Below, in pieces: positions 8,916 to 16,760 of a DNA stretch of 64,000 bases. A program made the position numbers and the translations under genes. Position 1 is the stretch's first letter; each line of letters opens with the position of its first letter. The notes below the pieces were generated by a model. The model ran no database searches and was not told where the DNA came from. It saw nothing but the letters and a program-made list of their open reading frames with translations. The DNA is from a virus, in IMG/VR virus record IMGVR_UViG_3300043786_000977, positions 1-64,000 of that record. One strand, given 5' to 3'.

Positions 8916-9458
8916 ATGGCATGGTTTAGTCCAATAAAGGGTGGGTATCCGGGATTGCAACAGATCGATAAGACTCTAGCAGTAGGGTCTGAAGAGACTG
9001 GCATTGTTCGCGGATCGTTGGTGTATGTGGATGGTAGCGGCACGGCGCCCGTGTTTAAGTTAGCGGGTGCAGCGCAGGCTACAGATCCTTCGGCCTATAT
9101 CTATTTCACGCTCGTCGGTCAGGATGATTTCCAGGCTGGCGCGGCGGGAACGATTGGGCAGGGTCCTGCAGGTGGGTCGGCGCGTATTACGGCATTGGCC
9201 GTCGGTCAGCCCATGGAGTTCCAGACAGATCAGTTCGATGCAGAGGGTGACTATGCAGTTGGCACGCTGTTGACAGTCGGCGCCGACGGCAAGTTGACAC
9301 CACAGACTACCGGACAGAACGTTGTAGCGCAGGTTACAGCCGTTCCGTTTGAACGCTGGGTGAATGATGCGGTAGCCGTGGCCGGCCGCCGTACTGGTGC
9401 GTTGCTTGAGGTTATCAACGCCAGTACAATGTGGATTCCGACATTGACCGTGTCGTAA
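8916..9458 (+). CDS. Putative capsid decoration (cement) protein
   Basis: The 180-residue Gly/Ala/Val-rich beta protein starts after AGGAG and sits directly before the major capsid gene, the usual place of head decoration proteins. Sequence features that fit are an N-terminal extension, a run of short strands with alternating Gly turns, and no cysteine, signal peptide or membrane segment. The assignment rests mainly on context and general beta-rich character. Confidence 0.5.
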   Translation: MAWFSPIKGGYPGLQQIDKTLAVGSEETGIVRGSLVYVDGSGTAPVFKLAGAAQATDPSAYIYFTLVGQDDFQAGAAGTIGQGPAGGSARITALAVGQPMEFQTDQFDAEGDYAVGTLLTVGADGKLTPQTTGQNVVAQVTAVPFERWVNDAVAVAGRRTGALLEVINASTMWIPTLTVS

Positions 9459-9499
9459 TAGAACGAAATAGGAAATAATCTTTAAGGGAGAATGGACAT

Positions 9500-10456
9500 A
9501 TGGATACGACACAAAACATCCCGACCCCGGTAATGAATGCAAAGATCTTGGAAGCCTTGGATCGTGACAACGTGAAGATGGCCCAGGACGCTTCTACGGA
9601 TTACACCCGTACAGGCATTCGTGAAGAGTCATTCGCGTTTAAGATTCAGCCGCCCGAGAAGGCTACTGATGACATGCTCGATCGCGCTCTCGATGAACGC
9701 TTGCAGATCATCTGGGAGTTGGAACCCGATAGCCCTGGGGCTAAGTGGGTACCGTTGCAGACAGTGCCAGACGGTGAATACATCACCGGTTCGCGGTACA
9801 TCATTCCGTTTGCACGCGTATTGACCCCGAAGTTCGTGAAGGACATCGACGAACTTCGCACCACTCGTCAGGACATTCGCAAGATTCTGACCGACAACTC
9901 CATCAAGGACGCGTTGGGCGAAATCGATAGCAAGTGGATCTCGACGGTTAACTCGATCGTGTTCGACGCGCCTGCAGCGGGCGAAGCGAACAACGAGACA
10001 GGCAAGGTTCAGTGGGTTGACTTTGCGGACGGCATCACACGCGATACCTTCGCCGAAGCCAAGAAGCTATTGCCCCGTGGTAATGCACAGGGTAAGTTCC
10101 GTCTACGCAACTACATCGCGCTGATGAACGATGTATCTGCACAGGACCTGTTGAAGCGTCCTGCAACGGATGTCGGTGACGAGATCGCCGGCGACACGTG
10201 GAAGAACGGTCTGACGACTGATACAATCATGGGCGTGAAGTGCGTCTTCACGATCAAGAGCGATTTGGTCCCGGACAACTACGTGTACTTCTTCGCGGCC
10301 CCAGAGTTCCTGGGCAAGTGTTTCTACCTGACAGACTGGACAATGTACATGAAGAAGGAAGCGTACTTCATCGAGATGTTCAGCTACTGGCTGGGTGGTT
10401 TCGCCTTCGGTAACATCGCCGGTATGGCGTTGGCGCGGTTCAATCAGAACAGCTAA
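9500..10456 (+). CDS. Major capsid protein (HK97 fold)
   Basis: The 318-residue protein has an AGGGAG site 9 nt upstream. It is preceded by protease, scaffold-like and decoration-like genes and followed by a strong terminator, as expected for the most abundant head protein. The sequence fits an HK97-type capsid protein: charged helical N-terminus (1-40), central domain with a spine-helix-like segment (about 175-215), and a C-terminal hydrophobic beta-rich segment rich in Tyr, Trp, Phe and Gly (about 265-312). Asn-Val-Lys-Met-Ala-Gln at residues 24-29 resembles the Lys-Ala motif of neighbouring proteins and may be a propeptide cleavage point. I am fairly sure of the role; the fold is inferred. 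Confidence 0.75.
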   Translation: MDTTQNIPTPVMNAKILEALDRDNVKMAQDASTDYTRTGIREESFAFKIQPPEKATDDMLDRALDERLQIIWELEPDSPGAKWVPLQTVPDGEYITGSRYIIPFARVLTPKFVKDIDELRTTRQDIRKILTDNSIKDALGEIDSKWISTVNSIVFDAPAAGEANNETGKVQWVDFADGITRDTFAEAKKLLPRGNAQGKFRLRNYIALMNDVSAQDLLKRPATDVGDEIAGDTWKNGLTTDTIMGVKCVFTIKSDLVPDNYVYFFAAPEFLGKCFYLTDWTMYMKKEAYFIEMFSYWLGGFAFGNIAGMALARFNQNS

Positions 10457-10476
10457 CCGAGGTCTGCACACGAAAC

Positions 10477-10514
10477 GGGTGGCCATGGCCAGTAGGGTCT
10501 GGCCACCCTTTTTT
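10477..10514 (+). terminator. Rho-independent terminator after the capsid gene
   Basis: A perfect 9-bp GC-rich stem (10477-10485 with 10500-10508) and 14-nt loop are followed by a run of six T (10509-10514). It lies 20 nt after the capsid stop codon. Confidence 0.9.
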
Positions 10515-10533
10515 ATTATCGACGGGAGTGAAT

Positions 10534-10965
10534 ATGAACATGGAACTCAGAGTTTCAGAACACTGGTTGAATGGATTTAACAAGGCCGCAGAGGCCATGG
10601 GTTTGACACCTGAGCAGGTACCCAGCCTATTTAGGCTGGCACAACGACTTGAAACCAGGGCCGCAGATCCTGAGACCTTCGATAAGGGTGCTGAGGCTGT
10701 GCTAAAGATGGAGAAGGTCGCGATCAATATCAAGTCACTGTTACTTTTGGGACTCGGTGGTGGCGCGGCACTGGGTGGGAGTTCGTTGATGGGTTCGTTC
10801 GGCAGATCGATGGAAGATAAGGAGTTCGCTAAACGTATGCGCCAGGCGCGTGAAATCTATTCACGTAACAAGACCCACCAGCTTTCACTAGCTTCGTTGC
10901 CGGGTATGGGAGGCGGACAGCAAGGTGGTTACGGCATGGGCGGTTACGGTCAGTATCCGTACTGA
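10534..10965 (+). CDS. Small membrane-type virion protein, function unknown
   Basis: The 143-residue protein starts at ATG 10534, 5 nt after GGGAG; the GTG at 10528 is part of that site and is rejected. The N-terminal 55 residues form a helix pair like the N-terminus of the gene at 1695. Met-Glu-Lys-Val-Ala and a Gly/Leu-rich hydrophobic stretch (about residues 66-87) follow, then a basic segment and a Gly/Tyr/Gln-rich tail. One membrane span with a glycine-rich face is likely. It lies just after the capsid terminator. Role unknown; a virion-internal protein is a reasonable guess. Confidence 0.55.
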   Translation: MNMELRVSEHWLNGFNKAAEAMGLTPEQVPSLFRLAQRLETRAADPETFDKGAEAVLKMEKVAINIKSLLLLGLGGGAALGGSSLMGSFGRSMEDKEFAKRMRQAREIYSRNKTHQLSLASLPGMGGGQQGGYGMGGYGQYPY

Positions 10966-10978
10966 GAGGTAGCATACT

Positions 10979-11413
10979 ATGGCAGCCGCTGTTGGTAATG
11001 ATAAATTCCTGACTGATCTCGATGTCCGTATCTGGTTACGCGACAACGATCCGAATGCCAATTTGCTTTTAGCAGATTACGAATTCTCACCCGAAGAAAT
11101 ACGCACAGCGATGACGCTGGCGGCTGACTACTGGAACGAACAACCACCCAACATCGGGTGTTATGACTATACGCATTTTCCATGGCGATCGAATCTGTTA
11201 AAGGGTACTTCAGCTAACCTGCTGTTCATCGCAGCACACCGTTTCCGGCGCAACGCACTCAAGTATAATGCTGGCGGTCTGTCTGTAGGCGATCAGGATA
11301 AGCATAAAGAGTACGATGAAGCAGGAGCGCGTTTATGGGAAGAATTCAAGGTCTGGGTGGCACAGATGAAACGTGCCATTAATATTGAACGTGGTTTTGC
11401 GGTGATATCGTGA
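10979..11413 (+). CDS. Putative head-tail connector / adaptor protein
   Basis: The 144-residue helical protein is the first gene after the head module. The pattern of an acidic N-terminus, a Phe-Ser-Pro-Glu-Glu-Ile helix start (about residue 39) and a Tyr-Trp-Asn-Glu-x-Pro-Pro turn (about 54-60) is what I associate with adaptor proteins below the portal. The three genes 10979-12869 overlap each other and precede the sheath, the normal place for connector, stopper and tail terminator genes. No catalytic motif is seen. Confidence 0.5.
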   Translation: MAAAVGNDKFLTDLDVRIWLRDNDPNANLLLADYEFSPEEIRTAMTLAADYWNEQPPNIGCYDYTHFPWRSNLLKGTSANLLFIAAHRFRRNALKYNAGGLSVGDQDKHKEYDEAGARLWEEFKVWVAQMKRAINIERGFAVIS

Positions 11414-12183
11414 CGGTACCTTTCACACATGTAATGATCACGCCCAGCTATGCTTCAGGCTTTGCGTATAACTGGGAATTGAGTGGCGGTTTTGTAGATC
11501 CGGTGCCGTGGGAGTTTGTTGTTCAGCAGGCGCCGGCACCTACAGGCCCGTGGACAAGCATATCGCCCAGCACGCGTATGTACCGGTGGGCAGAGCCAGT
11601 ATCACGGCAGATCAATAAGGATGCAGTCCTATATTTCCGTATACAGTTGGTCACACCCAAGGGTACTTACGTATCGAATACCGTGATGCCTTACGGAGAC
11701 TTGAAGAAGCGTGAGTATCTTATAGCCCAGGATATAATGAGGCAGGAGATACTGCACGCACGCACGTTGGCTGGTACCCCGGGACAGATTTGGTTGGTGA
11801 GTACGTTTGGGCCGAGATGCACAGTGTGCGTCGATCCTATAACAGGAGGGGTCCGTGATGCGAATTGCAAGCTATGTTTCGGCACAGGGCGTTTACCAGC
11901 ATATCATGGACCTTACGAGACGTGGTGGACATTTAGTAATCCAACGAAAACAACACAGATGTCCCCAGACGGGTCAGGTACTTTAGAACCGCGGACGTTC
12001 ACTGTGCGCATGATCGGTACACCCATTATGAAGAAGAATGATTTGGTAGTCGACAGCGGTACCGGTAAACGCTATTATGTAGACAACGTTCAAGTTGTTG
12101 CAGAAATCAGGCGTATACCGATCGTGCAGATGTTGACTGTACACGAAGCACCGCTGTCTGATGTAGCCTACAAGGTCGTGTAA
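11410..12183 (+). CDS. Putative neck protein with zinc-ribbon motif
   Basis: The 257-residue protein uses a GTG start overlapping the previous stop by 4 nt. The N-terminal 100 residues look like a beta-sandwich (fibronectin-type pattern). Near residues 138-160 lies C-x2-C...C-x2-C followed by Phe-Gly-Thr-Gly, a compact zinc-ribbon-like knuckle. The C-terminal part is beta-rich. It is flanked by other connector genes and followed by a probable tail terminator gene. Probably a structural neck or stopper component; the metal site is inferred from cysteine spacing. Confidence 0.5.
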   Translation: MTVPFTHVMITPSYASGFAYNWELSGGFVDPVPWEFVVQQAPAPTGPWTSISPSTRMYRWAEPVSRQINKDAVLYFRIQLVTPKGTYVSNTVMPYGDLKKREYLIAQDIMRQEILHARTLAGTPGQIWLVSTFGPRCTVCVDPITGGVRDANCKLCFGTGRLPAYHGPYETWWTFSNPTKTTQMSPDGSGTLEPRTFTVRMIGTPIMKKNDLVVDSGTGKRYYVDNVQVVAEIRRIPIVQMLTVHEAPLSDVAYKVV

Positions 12184-12869
12184 TGAGTAATCTTCCAAAT
12201 GACATTCCGGCAAAGGAGTTAATGGATGACCACGCGTATTCCGGTCATGAACTCCTGCGTCATACACGCAAAACACCGACAGTGTTATACGGTATTTTTG
12301 TCGAGCTCGCTCGTCAGTTTTATATGAAAACGGAGAATCATATACTCGGTACGCCGCTTAAATTGTGGTCCCCGGATCCGAAGGAAACTGAGATCTGGAT
12401 TGATACCGAGTATCAATGGGAAGACGAACACCCTGAAAAGCGTCCCGCAATATACGTACAATTATCACCTATCGTTTATGCATCGTTTACGGGGCGCAAG
12501 GATGGACTGACAGGCATGAATACGCGTGACGGTCAATATCACTTTAGCCGCGGAGGCACAGGCACCGTGTCCTTTGTGCATTTGGGCGGCACTGCGAGTG
12601 AAGCGTGTGCGTTGGCTGATTCTACGCTGGACTACTTCGACGCATTTGGTATGGTGATACGTGATGATTTTTGTTTTCTCTCGTTCGAGGTTAAACAAAG
12701 GATACCCAGACGGCTTAGGCCGCAGGAAGCGAAAGAACGTTACGACAGCGTCGTGGCGTGCGAATTTACTTTCCAAGACAAGTGGTCTTTGAAGGTGGAG
12801 TCGAGAAAGATGAAGGCACTATTATTTAGTGCTGGACAACGACTCCTGGATACGACTATAGTACAGTAA
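12183..12869 (+). CDS. Putative tail completion / tail terminator protein
   Basis: The 228-residue soluble protein has a TAATG overlap with the previous gene and lies directly before the sheath. Alternating beta strands and a helical segment are consistent with tail-terminator folds, but I do not recognise a diagnostic motif. The role is assigned from position as the third connector-region gene. Confidence 0.45.
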   Translation: MSNLPNDIPAKELMDDHAYSGHELLRHTRKTPTVLYGIFVELARQFYMKTENHILGTPLKLWSPDPKETEIWIDTEYQWEDEHPEKRPAIYVQLSPIVYASFTGRKDGLTGMNTRDGQYHFSRGGTGTVSFVHLGGTASEACALADSTLDYFDAFGMVIRDDFCFLSFEVKQRIPRRLRPQEAKERYDSVVACEFTFQDKWSLKVESRKMKALLFSAGQRLLDTTIVQ

Positions 12870-12909
12870 TGATTGGGCCAGAAACCCAGGATAAAAGAAG
12901 GAGCAGAAT

Positions 12910-15900
12910 ATGTCATATACCCTACCGCAAGTGCAGGTGTTTCAGATCTTCCGGCAGTTGCCACAGAACGTAGTCAAGAATTTGAATGCGTTCGTCTTCG
13001 GACCGCATTATCAGTTATTCCGCTACGCTGTAGCAGCTGAGAAAGAACTGATCAGCCTCGGCGCGTACGCTAAGGATGCAGATGTAACCTATCCATGGCC
13101 CAATCAACCTACAAACAGTGTTGTGGACCTTGGCTATGTGAAGCTGTATGCCGAGAACGTATGGGCCGAGTATTTGGCGATCACGGCGGGCAATGAAGCC
13201 CAGATCGTCAGTGAAGAGGAACGCAATAAGGTTCGCGTTGACGATCTTGTTTTGAAGGAAGCAAATGGGTATACCCGTTCCGCGGGCATCCTGCGTGACG
13301 TGGCTGTAGGCGATCGTGTACGTTATTCGTATACCGATCTATACGACGTCGTGCATACAGGTACCACGAAGATTGTGGGACTCGAAGCAGACATGATAGC
13401 CGCGGTCGTCGGCGATGCAGCTGCAAAGGCCTCTAACCAGGCGGACGTGACTGGCACAGCCGATCTCGATTCCGGCGCAACCGCACCTGTAACAACGCCG
13501 GCTGGTGTCATGACACTGAGTGCGGTCTACGCATTGGCAGGTATCGGATCCGATGATCAGTTCCCTGGGTTACTATCTGCGGGTGTGGTTGAAGATACAA
13601 TCACGATCACGATTACCACCGGTGGTGCCAAGGGTACAGCGCGTGCAACCGTGGCCTACGCCTCTGGTATGTACACACGCGAAAACGCGTTGATCGAAAC
13701 TGCGGGGAGCCAGGAAGGCCAGATCTACCTCGGTAACAACGTGTACCTGGAATTCGAAGCGGATTCCGGCGAAGACACCGACTTTGTGGAAGACACCGAG
13801 TTTACAGTCGAATTGGCAGCTGTCTTCACGAAGCCTGATGCCGCGACATTCGGCGTTCCGAGTGCAGATTATACAGGGACAAGCAAGACAACGTACGTGC
13901 TCGAAGTCGTCCGCGGTGGTTTGTTCGATCGCACTGTTACAGTGTCGAAGGGTCTGACCAATGTCGCCGATAAGGTGCTGAAGGTCGGTCCCGGCGATTC
14001 TACTACACCTGACTGGACCACATGGCTGGGTGGTGACTATGATGACGAGTATATCCTACGCTGCACAGGCGCAGGTAGCGTAACCGTTGCCAAGTTCACA
14101 CTGGTATCGCAACGCGGGGATAACGAGAGCACCGTGATGTTCAGTGCTGCTGACACGGATGTAACCGTCGGTAATCGGGGTCTTGTGGCTCAGTTGCCCG
14201 CAGGCACCTACAGCGTAGGCGACTACTGGGTTATCCGTGTCAACGCGTCTCGTCCGCAGATCAAGATCACTGACACGGCAGGAATCGACGCTACGCAGTT
14301 TAAGACTGTGGCTGATGCCACGTTGATGGACATCGGCGCTTACGGTGTGGAATTCACACCGGCAGCCAATTCTAACGCGGAAGGTGGCGTAGATGCCCAG
14401 GGCGGTTTGCGTCGTGGCGATGTATACTACATCACCTGCACACCGGCCGTGGTTGACGCTGTTAAGACGATGGTGTTCGCTGACTCGCTGGCATCTGGAA
14501 TCCCTGCGGGTGTGGATATTGCACTATGGTTGTACATGGTAAAGAACGGCGTCGAAGTTACCGGGAAGCGTACGCAGGTTGCACCTGATTACAACTGGCA
14601 AGGTGACGTCGACGACGGTATTACCGTCTATCAGGATCTCCAGGTCCAGGATGATTCGTGGGCAACAGAAGAGGGTGAGCATCTGTGGTTGGACGTATAC
14701 AGCGCTACGTTGTATGTCGAGTACCGTGCGTTGTTGAACAGCTACACAGACACAATCCATGTGATGACTGATGTCAGTGATGTGGCAACCACATTGGGTA
14801 CCGTGCATCCGGATAACCCGTTGGCGCAAGGCGTGTATAACGCGTTGCTGAACAGCGGTGACCGGGCCGTATACTACATGGGTGTCGTATCTGTGGATGC
14901 TGCGGGTTGGAGCAGAGCCTTGGATAAGGCGACGCTGTCGGAAGACGTCTATGTGTTCGTACCACTAACCCAGGATGCAGCCATGCTTGACCTGGTTAAG
15001 GCACACATCGATACGCTGTCGACGGAGACTGAGAAGCACTGGCGTATCGGCTTCTTCGGCGCGACAACACCTACAGAGGATCCAATTTACACCAAGGTAT
15101 CCAACCCGGCAGGGGAAGACTTCTTGGCTCAGATCGCGTTGGACTCTGAGACCGCCGAATACACGCTGTTGACATTCGTCGACGCAGACGGTGATCCTTC
15201 GACCTATACGGAAGCGTTGGACGACCTGAAGGCCGGCGACAAGGTTCGTATTAACTTCGCTACTGATGCATGGGGCGATGCCACATACGCAGAATTCGAA
15301 GTGGCTACGGTACTCACCAACACGTCGTTGCGGTTGGAAGCAGGACCGGCGAGCGCGATCGATATGCCTACGAAGGTAGAAGTTATTCACCCGTACACGT
15401 TGGCTGAAATGGCCGACGCAGTGGCGGCACAGTCGAACGGGTACTTCAGTCGTCGTATCTATAACGTCTTCCCGTCACAGTTGGGTTCGAACGGTGTGGT
15501 AATGACAGGTGAATTCGGTGCAGCCGCTGTTGCTGGTCTAGCCAGCTCGGTGCCTCCGCAGCAGCCTATCACTAACATCGAAGTCAATGGTTTCGATGAC
15601 CTACCGTTGGTTTACCAGACGTACAATCGCACACAGTTGAACAAGATGGCGGAATACGGTACCATGATCCTCATGCAGGACACTGCAGGTGGGCGGATAT
15701 ACGTACGTCACCAGGTCTCAACCCAGGCGAAGGACGGTAATCTGAATACGACTGAGTTGAGCATCACGAAGAACCTCGACTCGATCTCGTACTTCTTCGC
15801 AGCTATGTTCGCGCCTTATATTGGCCGGTACAATATCACGCCGGAACTGATTGAGGTTCTACGGACACAGTTGGTGGCCGGTCTGAATTACCTAGGCTCG

Positions 15901-16059
15901 TTGACGAGCGTCGGTAATCTGGGGCCGCAACTCAATCTCACGCAGACCGAAATTGTTGAGATGCGCCAGCACCCGTTGCTGGAGGATCATGTGGTAGCTA
16001 CGGTAAACCTTGGAATGCCGAAGCCGTTCAACGTGTTCCAGTTGAAGTTAGTGGTGTAA
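12910..16059 (+). CDS. Contractile tail sheath protein
   Basis: The 1049-residue protein starts after a GGAG site and is followed by the tube gene, the order typical of contractile tails. The C-terminal 230 residues have the sheath pattern: a Pro-Pro-Gln-Gln-Pro-Ile turn, an Asn-Arg-Thr-Gln-Leu-Asn-x-Met-Ala helix leading to a Gly-Thr-Met-Ile-Leu strand, then a His-Gln-Val-Ser-Thr strand and a long helical end. The N-terminal 60 residues are also sheath-like. The protein is much longer than common sheaths (roughly 400-700 residues); the extra length is a Thr/Asp/Val-rich, probably surface-exposed beta domain (about residues 150-560). The product would contract to drive the tube into the envelope. 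Confidence 0.8.
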   Translation: MSYTLPQVQVFQIFRQLPQNVVKNLNAFVFGPHYQLFRYAVAAEKELISLGAYAKDADVTYPWPNQPTNSVVDLGYVKLYAENVWAEYLAITAGNEAQIVSEEERNKVRVDDLVLKEANGYTRSAGILRDVAVGDRVRYSYTDLYDVVHTGTTKIVGLEADMIAAVVGDAAAKASNQADVTGTADLDSGATAPVTTPAGVMTLSAVYALAGIGSDDQFPGLLSAGVVEDTITITITTGGAKGTARATVAYASGMYTRENALIETAGSQEGQIYLGNNVYLEFEADSGEDTDFVEDTEFTVELAAVFTKPDAATFGVPSADYTGTSKTTYVLEVVRGGLFDRTVTVSKGLTNVADKVLKVGPGDSTTPDWTTWLGGDYDDEYILRCTGAGSVTVAKFTLVSQRGDNESTVMFSAADTDVTVGNRGLVAQLPAGTYSVGDYWVIRVNASRPQIKITDTAGIDATQFKTVADATLMDIGAYGVEFTPAANSNAEGGVDAQGGLRRGDVYYITCTPAVVDAVKTMVFADSLASGIPAGVDIALWLYMVKNGVEVTGKRTQVAPDYNWQGDVDDGITVYQDLQVQDDSWATEEGEHLWLDVYSATLYVEYRALLNSYTDTIHVMTDVSDVATTLGTVHPDNPLAQGVYNALLNSGDRAVYYMGVVSVDAAGWSRALDKATLSEDVYVFVPLTQDAAMLDLVKAHIDTLSTETEKHWRIGFFGATTPTEDPIYTKVSNPAGEDFLAQIALDSETAEYTLLTFVDADGDPSTYTEALDDLKAGDKVRINFATDAWGDATYAEFEVATVLTNTSLRLEAGPASAIDMPTKVEVIHPYTLAEMADAVAAQSNGYFSRRIYNVFPSQLGSNGVVMTGEFGAAAVAGLASSVPPQQPITNIEVNGFDDLPLVYQTYNRTQLNKMAEYGTMILMQDTAGGRIYVRHQVSTQAKDGNLNTTELSITKNLDSISYFFAAMFAPYIGRYNITPELIEVLRTQLVAGLNYLGSLTSVGNLGPQLNLTQTEIVEMRQHPLLEDHVVATVNLGMPKPFNVFQLKLVV

Positions 16060-16066
16060 CAAATAC

Positions 16067-16092
16067 GCGGGTGGTGTATAACCACCACCCGC
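16067..16092 (+). other. Perfect 10-bp hairpin between sheath and tube genes
   Basis: The arms 16067-16076 and 16083-16092 pair perfectly around a 6-nt loop. No T run follows, so this is not a classic terminator. It lies 7 nt after the sheath stop and just before the tube ribosome binding site, so it may protect or process the mRNA, or attenuate transcription. Confidence 0.7.
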
Positions 16093-16110
16093 TTCACAAA
16101 GGAGAATACT

Positions 16111-16626
16111 ATGGCAGGCACAGATATTTTTGGATACCTTCGGAGTCCTAAACCAGAAGGTGTGTTTTCGAGCGAAGACTCGATGTTAGTCATCGGTTCG
16201 GTGAACGCGACGTCTAAGGCGTACCTCGTCCAGCAATGGAATGTAGAATACCAACAGCAAGTACAGGAGCTATTCGAGATCGGGTCAAACCGACTCTTCT
16301 GGCAGAAGGGTCGTCCAGTCGGTCAGGGTACGATCCAGCGCGTACTGGGTGGTGCGAGCGCGGATTCAGGGACAGCAGATGGTCTATTCCCTGTGGACGC
16401 CTACGATCTGTGTAAGGGTGGCGCTACAATGACGATTAAGGCTGTAGGCGGTCACTGCCGTGATGCCGTGGCTGGCGGTATTAAGCTGAATAGTGGCGTA
16501 CGCATCGAGATGGACGGCGTAGTTATTACGTCGATCGGTTTCTCAATGTCGGTACAGGACGTGAAGCTCATGGAGAATTACAACTGGCGTTTTGGTCACT
16601 TGAAACTGGCCTCAGAGACGGCATAA
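16111..16626 (+). CDS. Tail tube protein
   Basis: The 171-residue protein starts 5 nt after an AAAGGAG site and lies directly after the sheath. Size, beta-rich composition, the early Gly-Ser-Val-Asn-Ala strand and the late Ile-Glu-Met-Asp-Gly-Val-Val strand fit a hexameric contractile-tail tube. Hairpins on both sides (16067, 16689) set it off as a separately controlled, probably abundant product. Confidence 0.7.
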   Translation: MAGTDIFGYLRSPKPEGVFSSEDSMLVIGSVNATSKAYLVQQWNVEYQQQVQELFEIGSNRLFWQKGRPVGQGTIQRVLGGASADSGTADGLFPVDAYDLCKGGATMTIKAVGGHCRDAVAGGIKLNSGVRIEMDGVVITSIGFSMSVQDVKLMENYNWRFGHLKLASETA

Positions 16627-16688
16627 GTATAGTCCAGCAATAATCTGATCGGCGCTGGGACGAAATACGAAATATTCTCCCACCACTT

Positions 16689-16745
16689 ACCCAGCCCGGA
16701 TGATACGCGGTGACACGCATCTATCGTCTGGGTTGGGTTTATTTT
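16689..16745 (+). terminator. Terminator-like hairpin after tube gene
   Basis: The arms 16689-16704 and 16723-16738 pair over 16 positions with several G-U pairs, around an 18-nt loop. The sequence that follows is rich in T. The 134-nt gap between tube and spike genes contains no other feature that I can see. Confidence 0.6.
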
Positions 16746-16760
16746 TAGGAGTAACGACGA

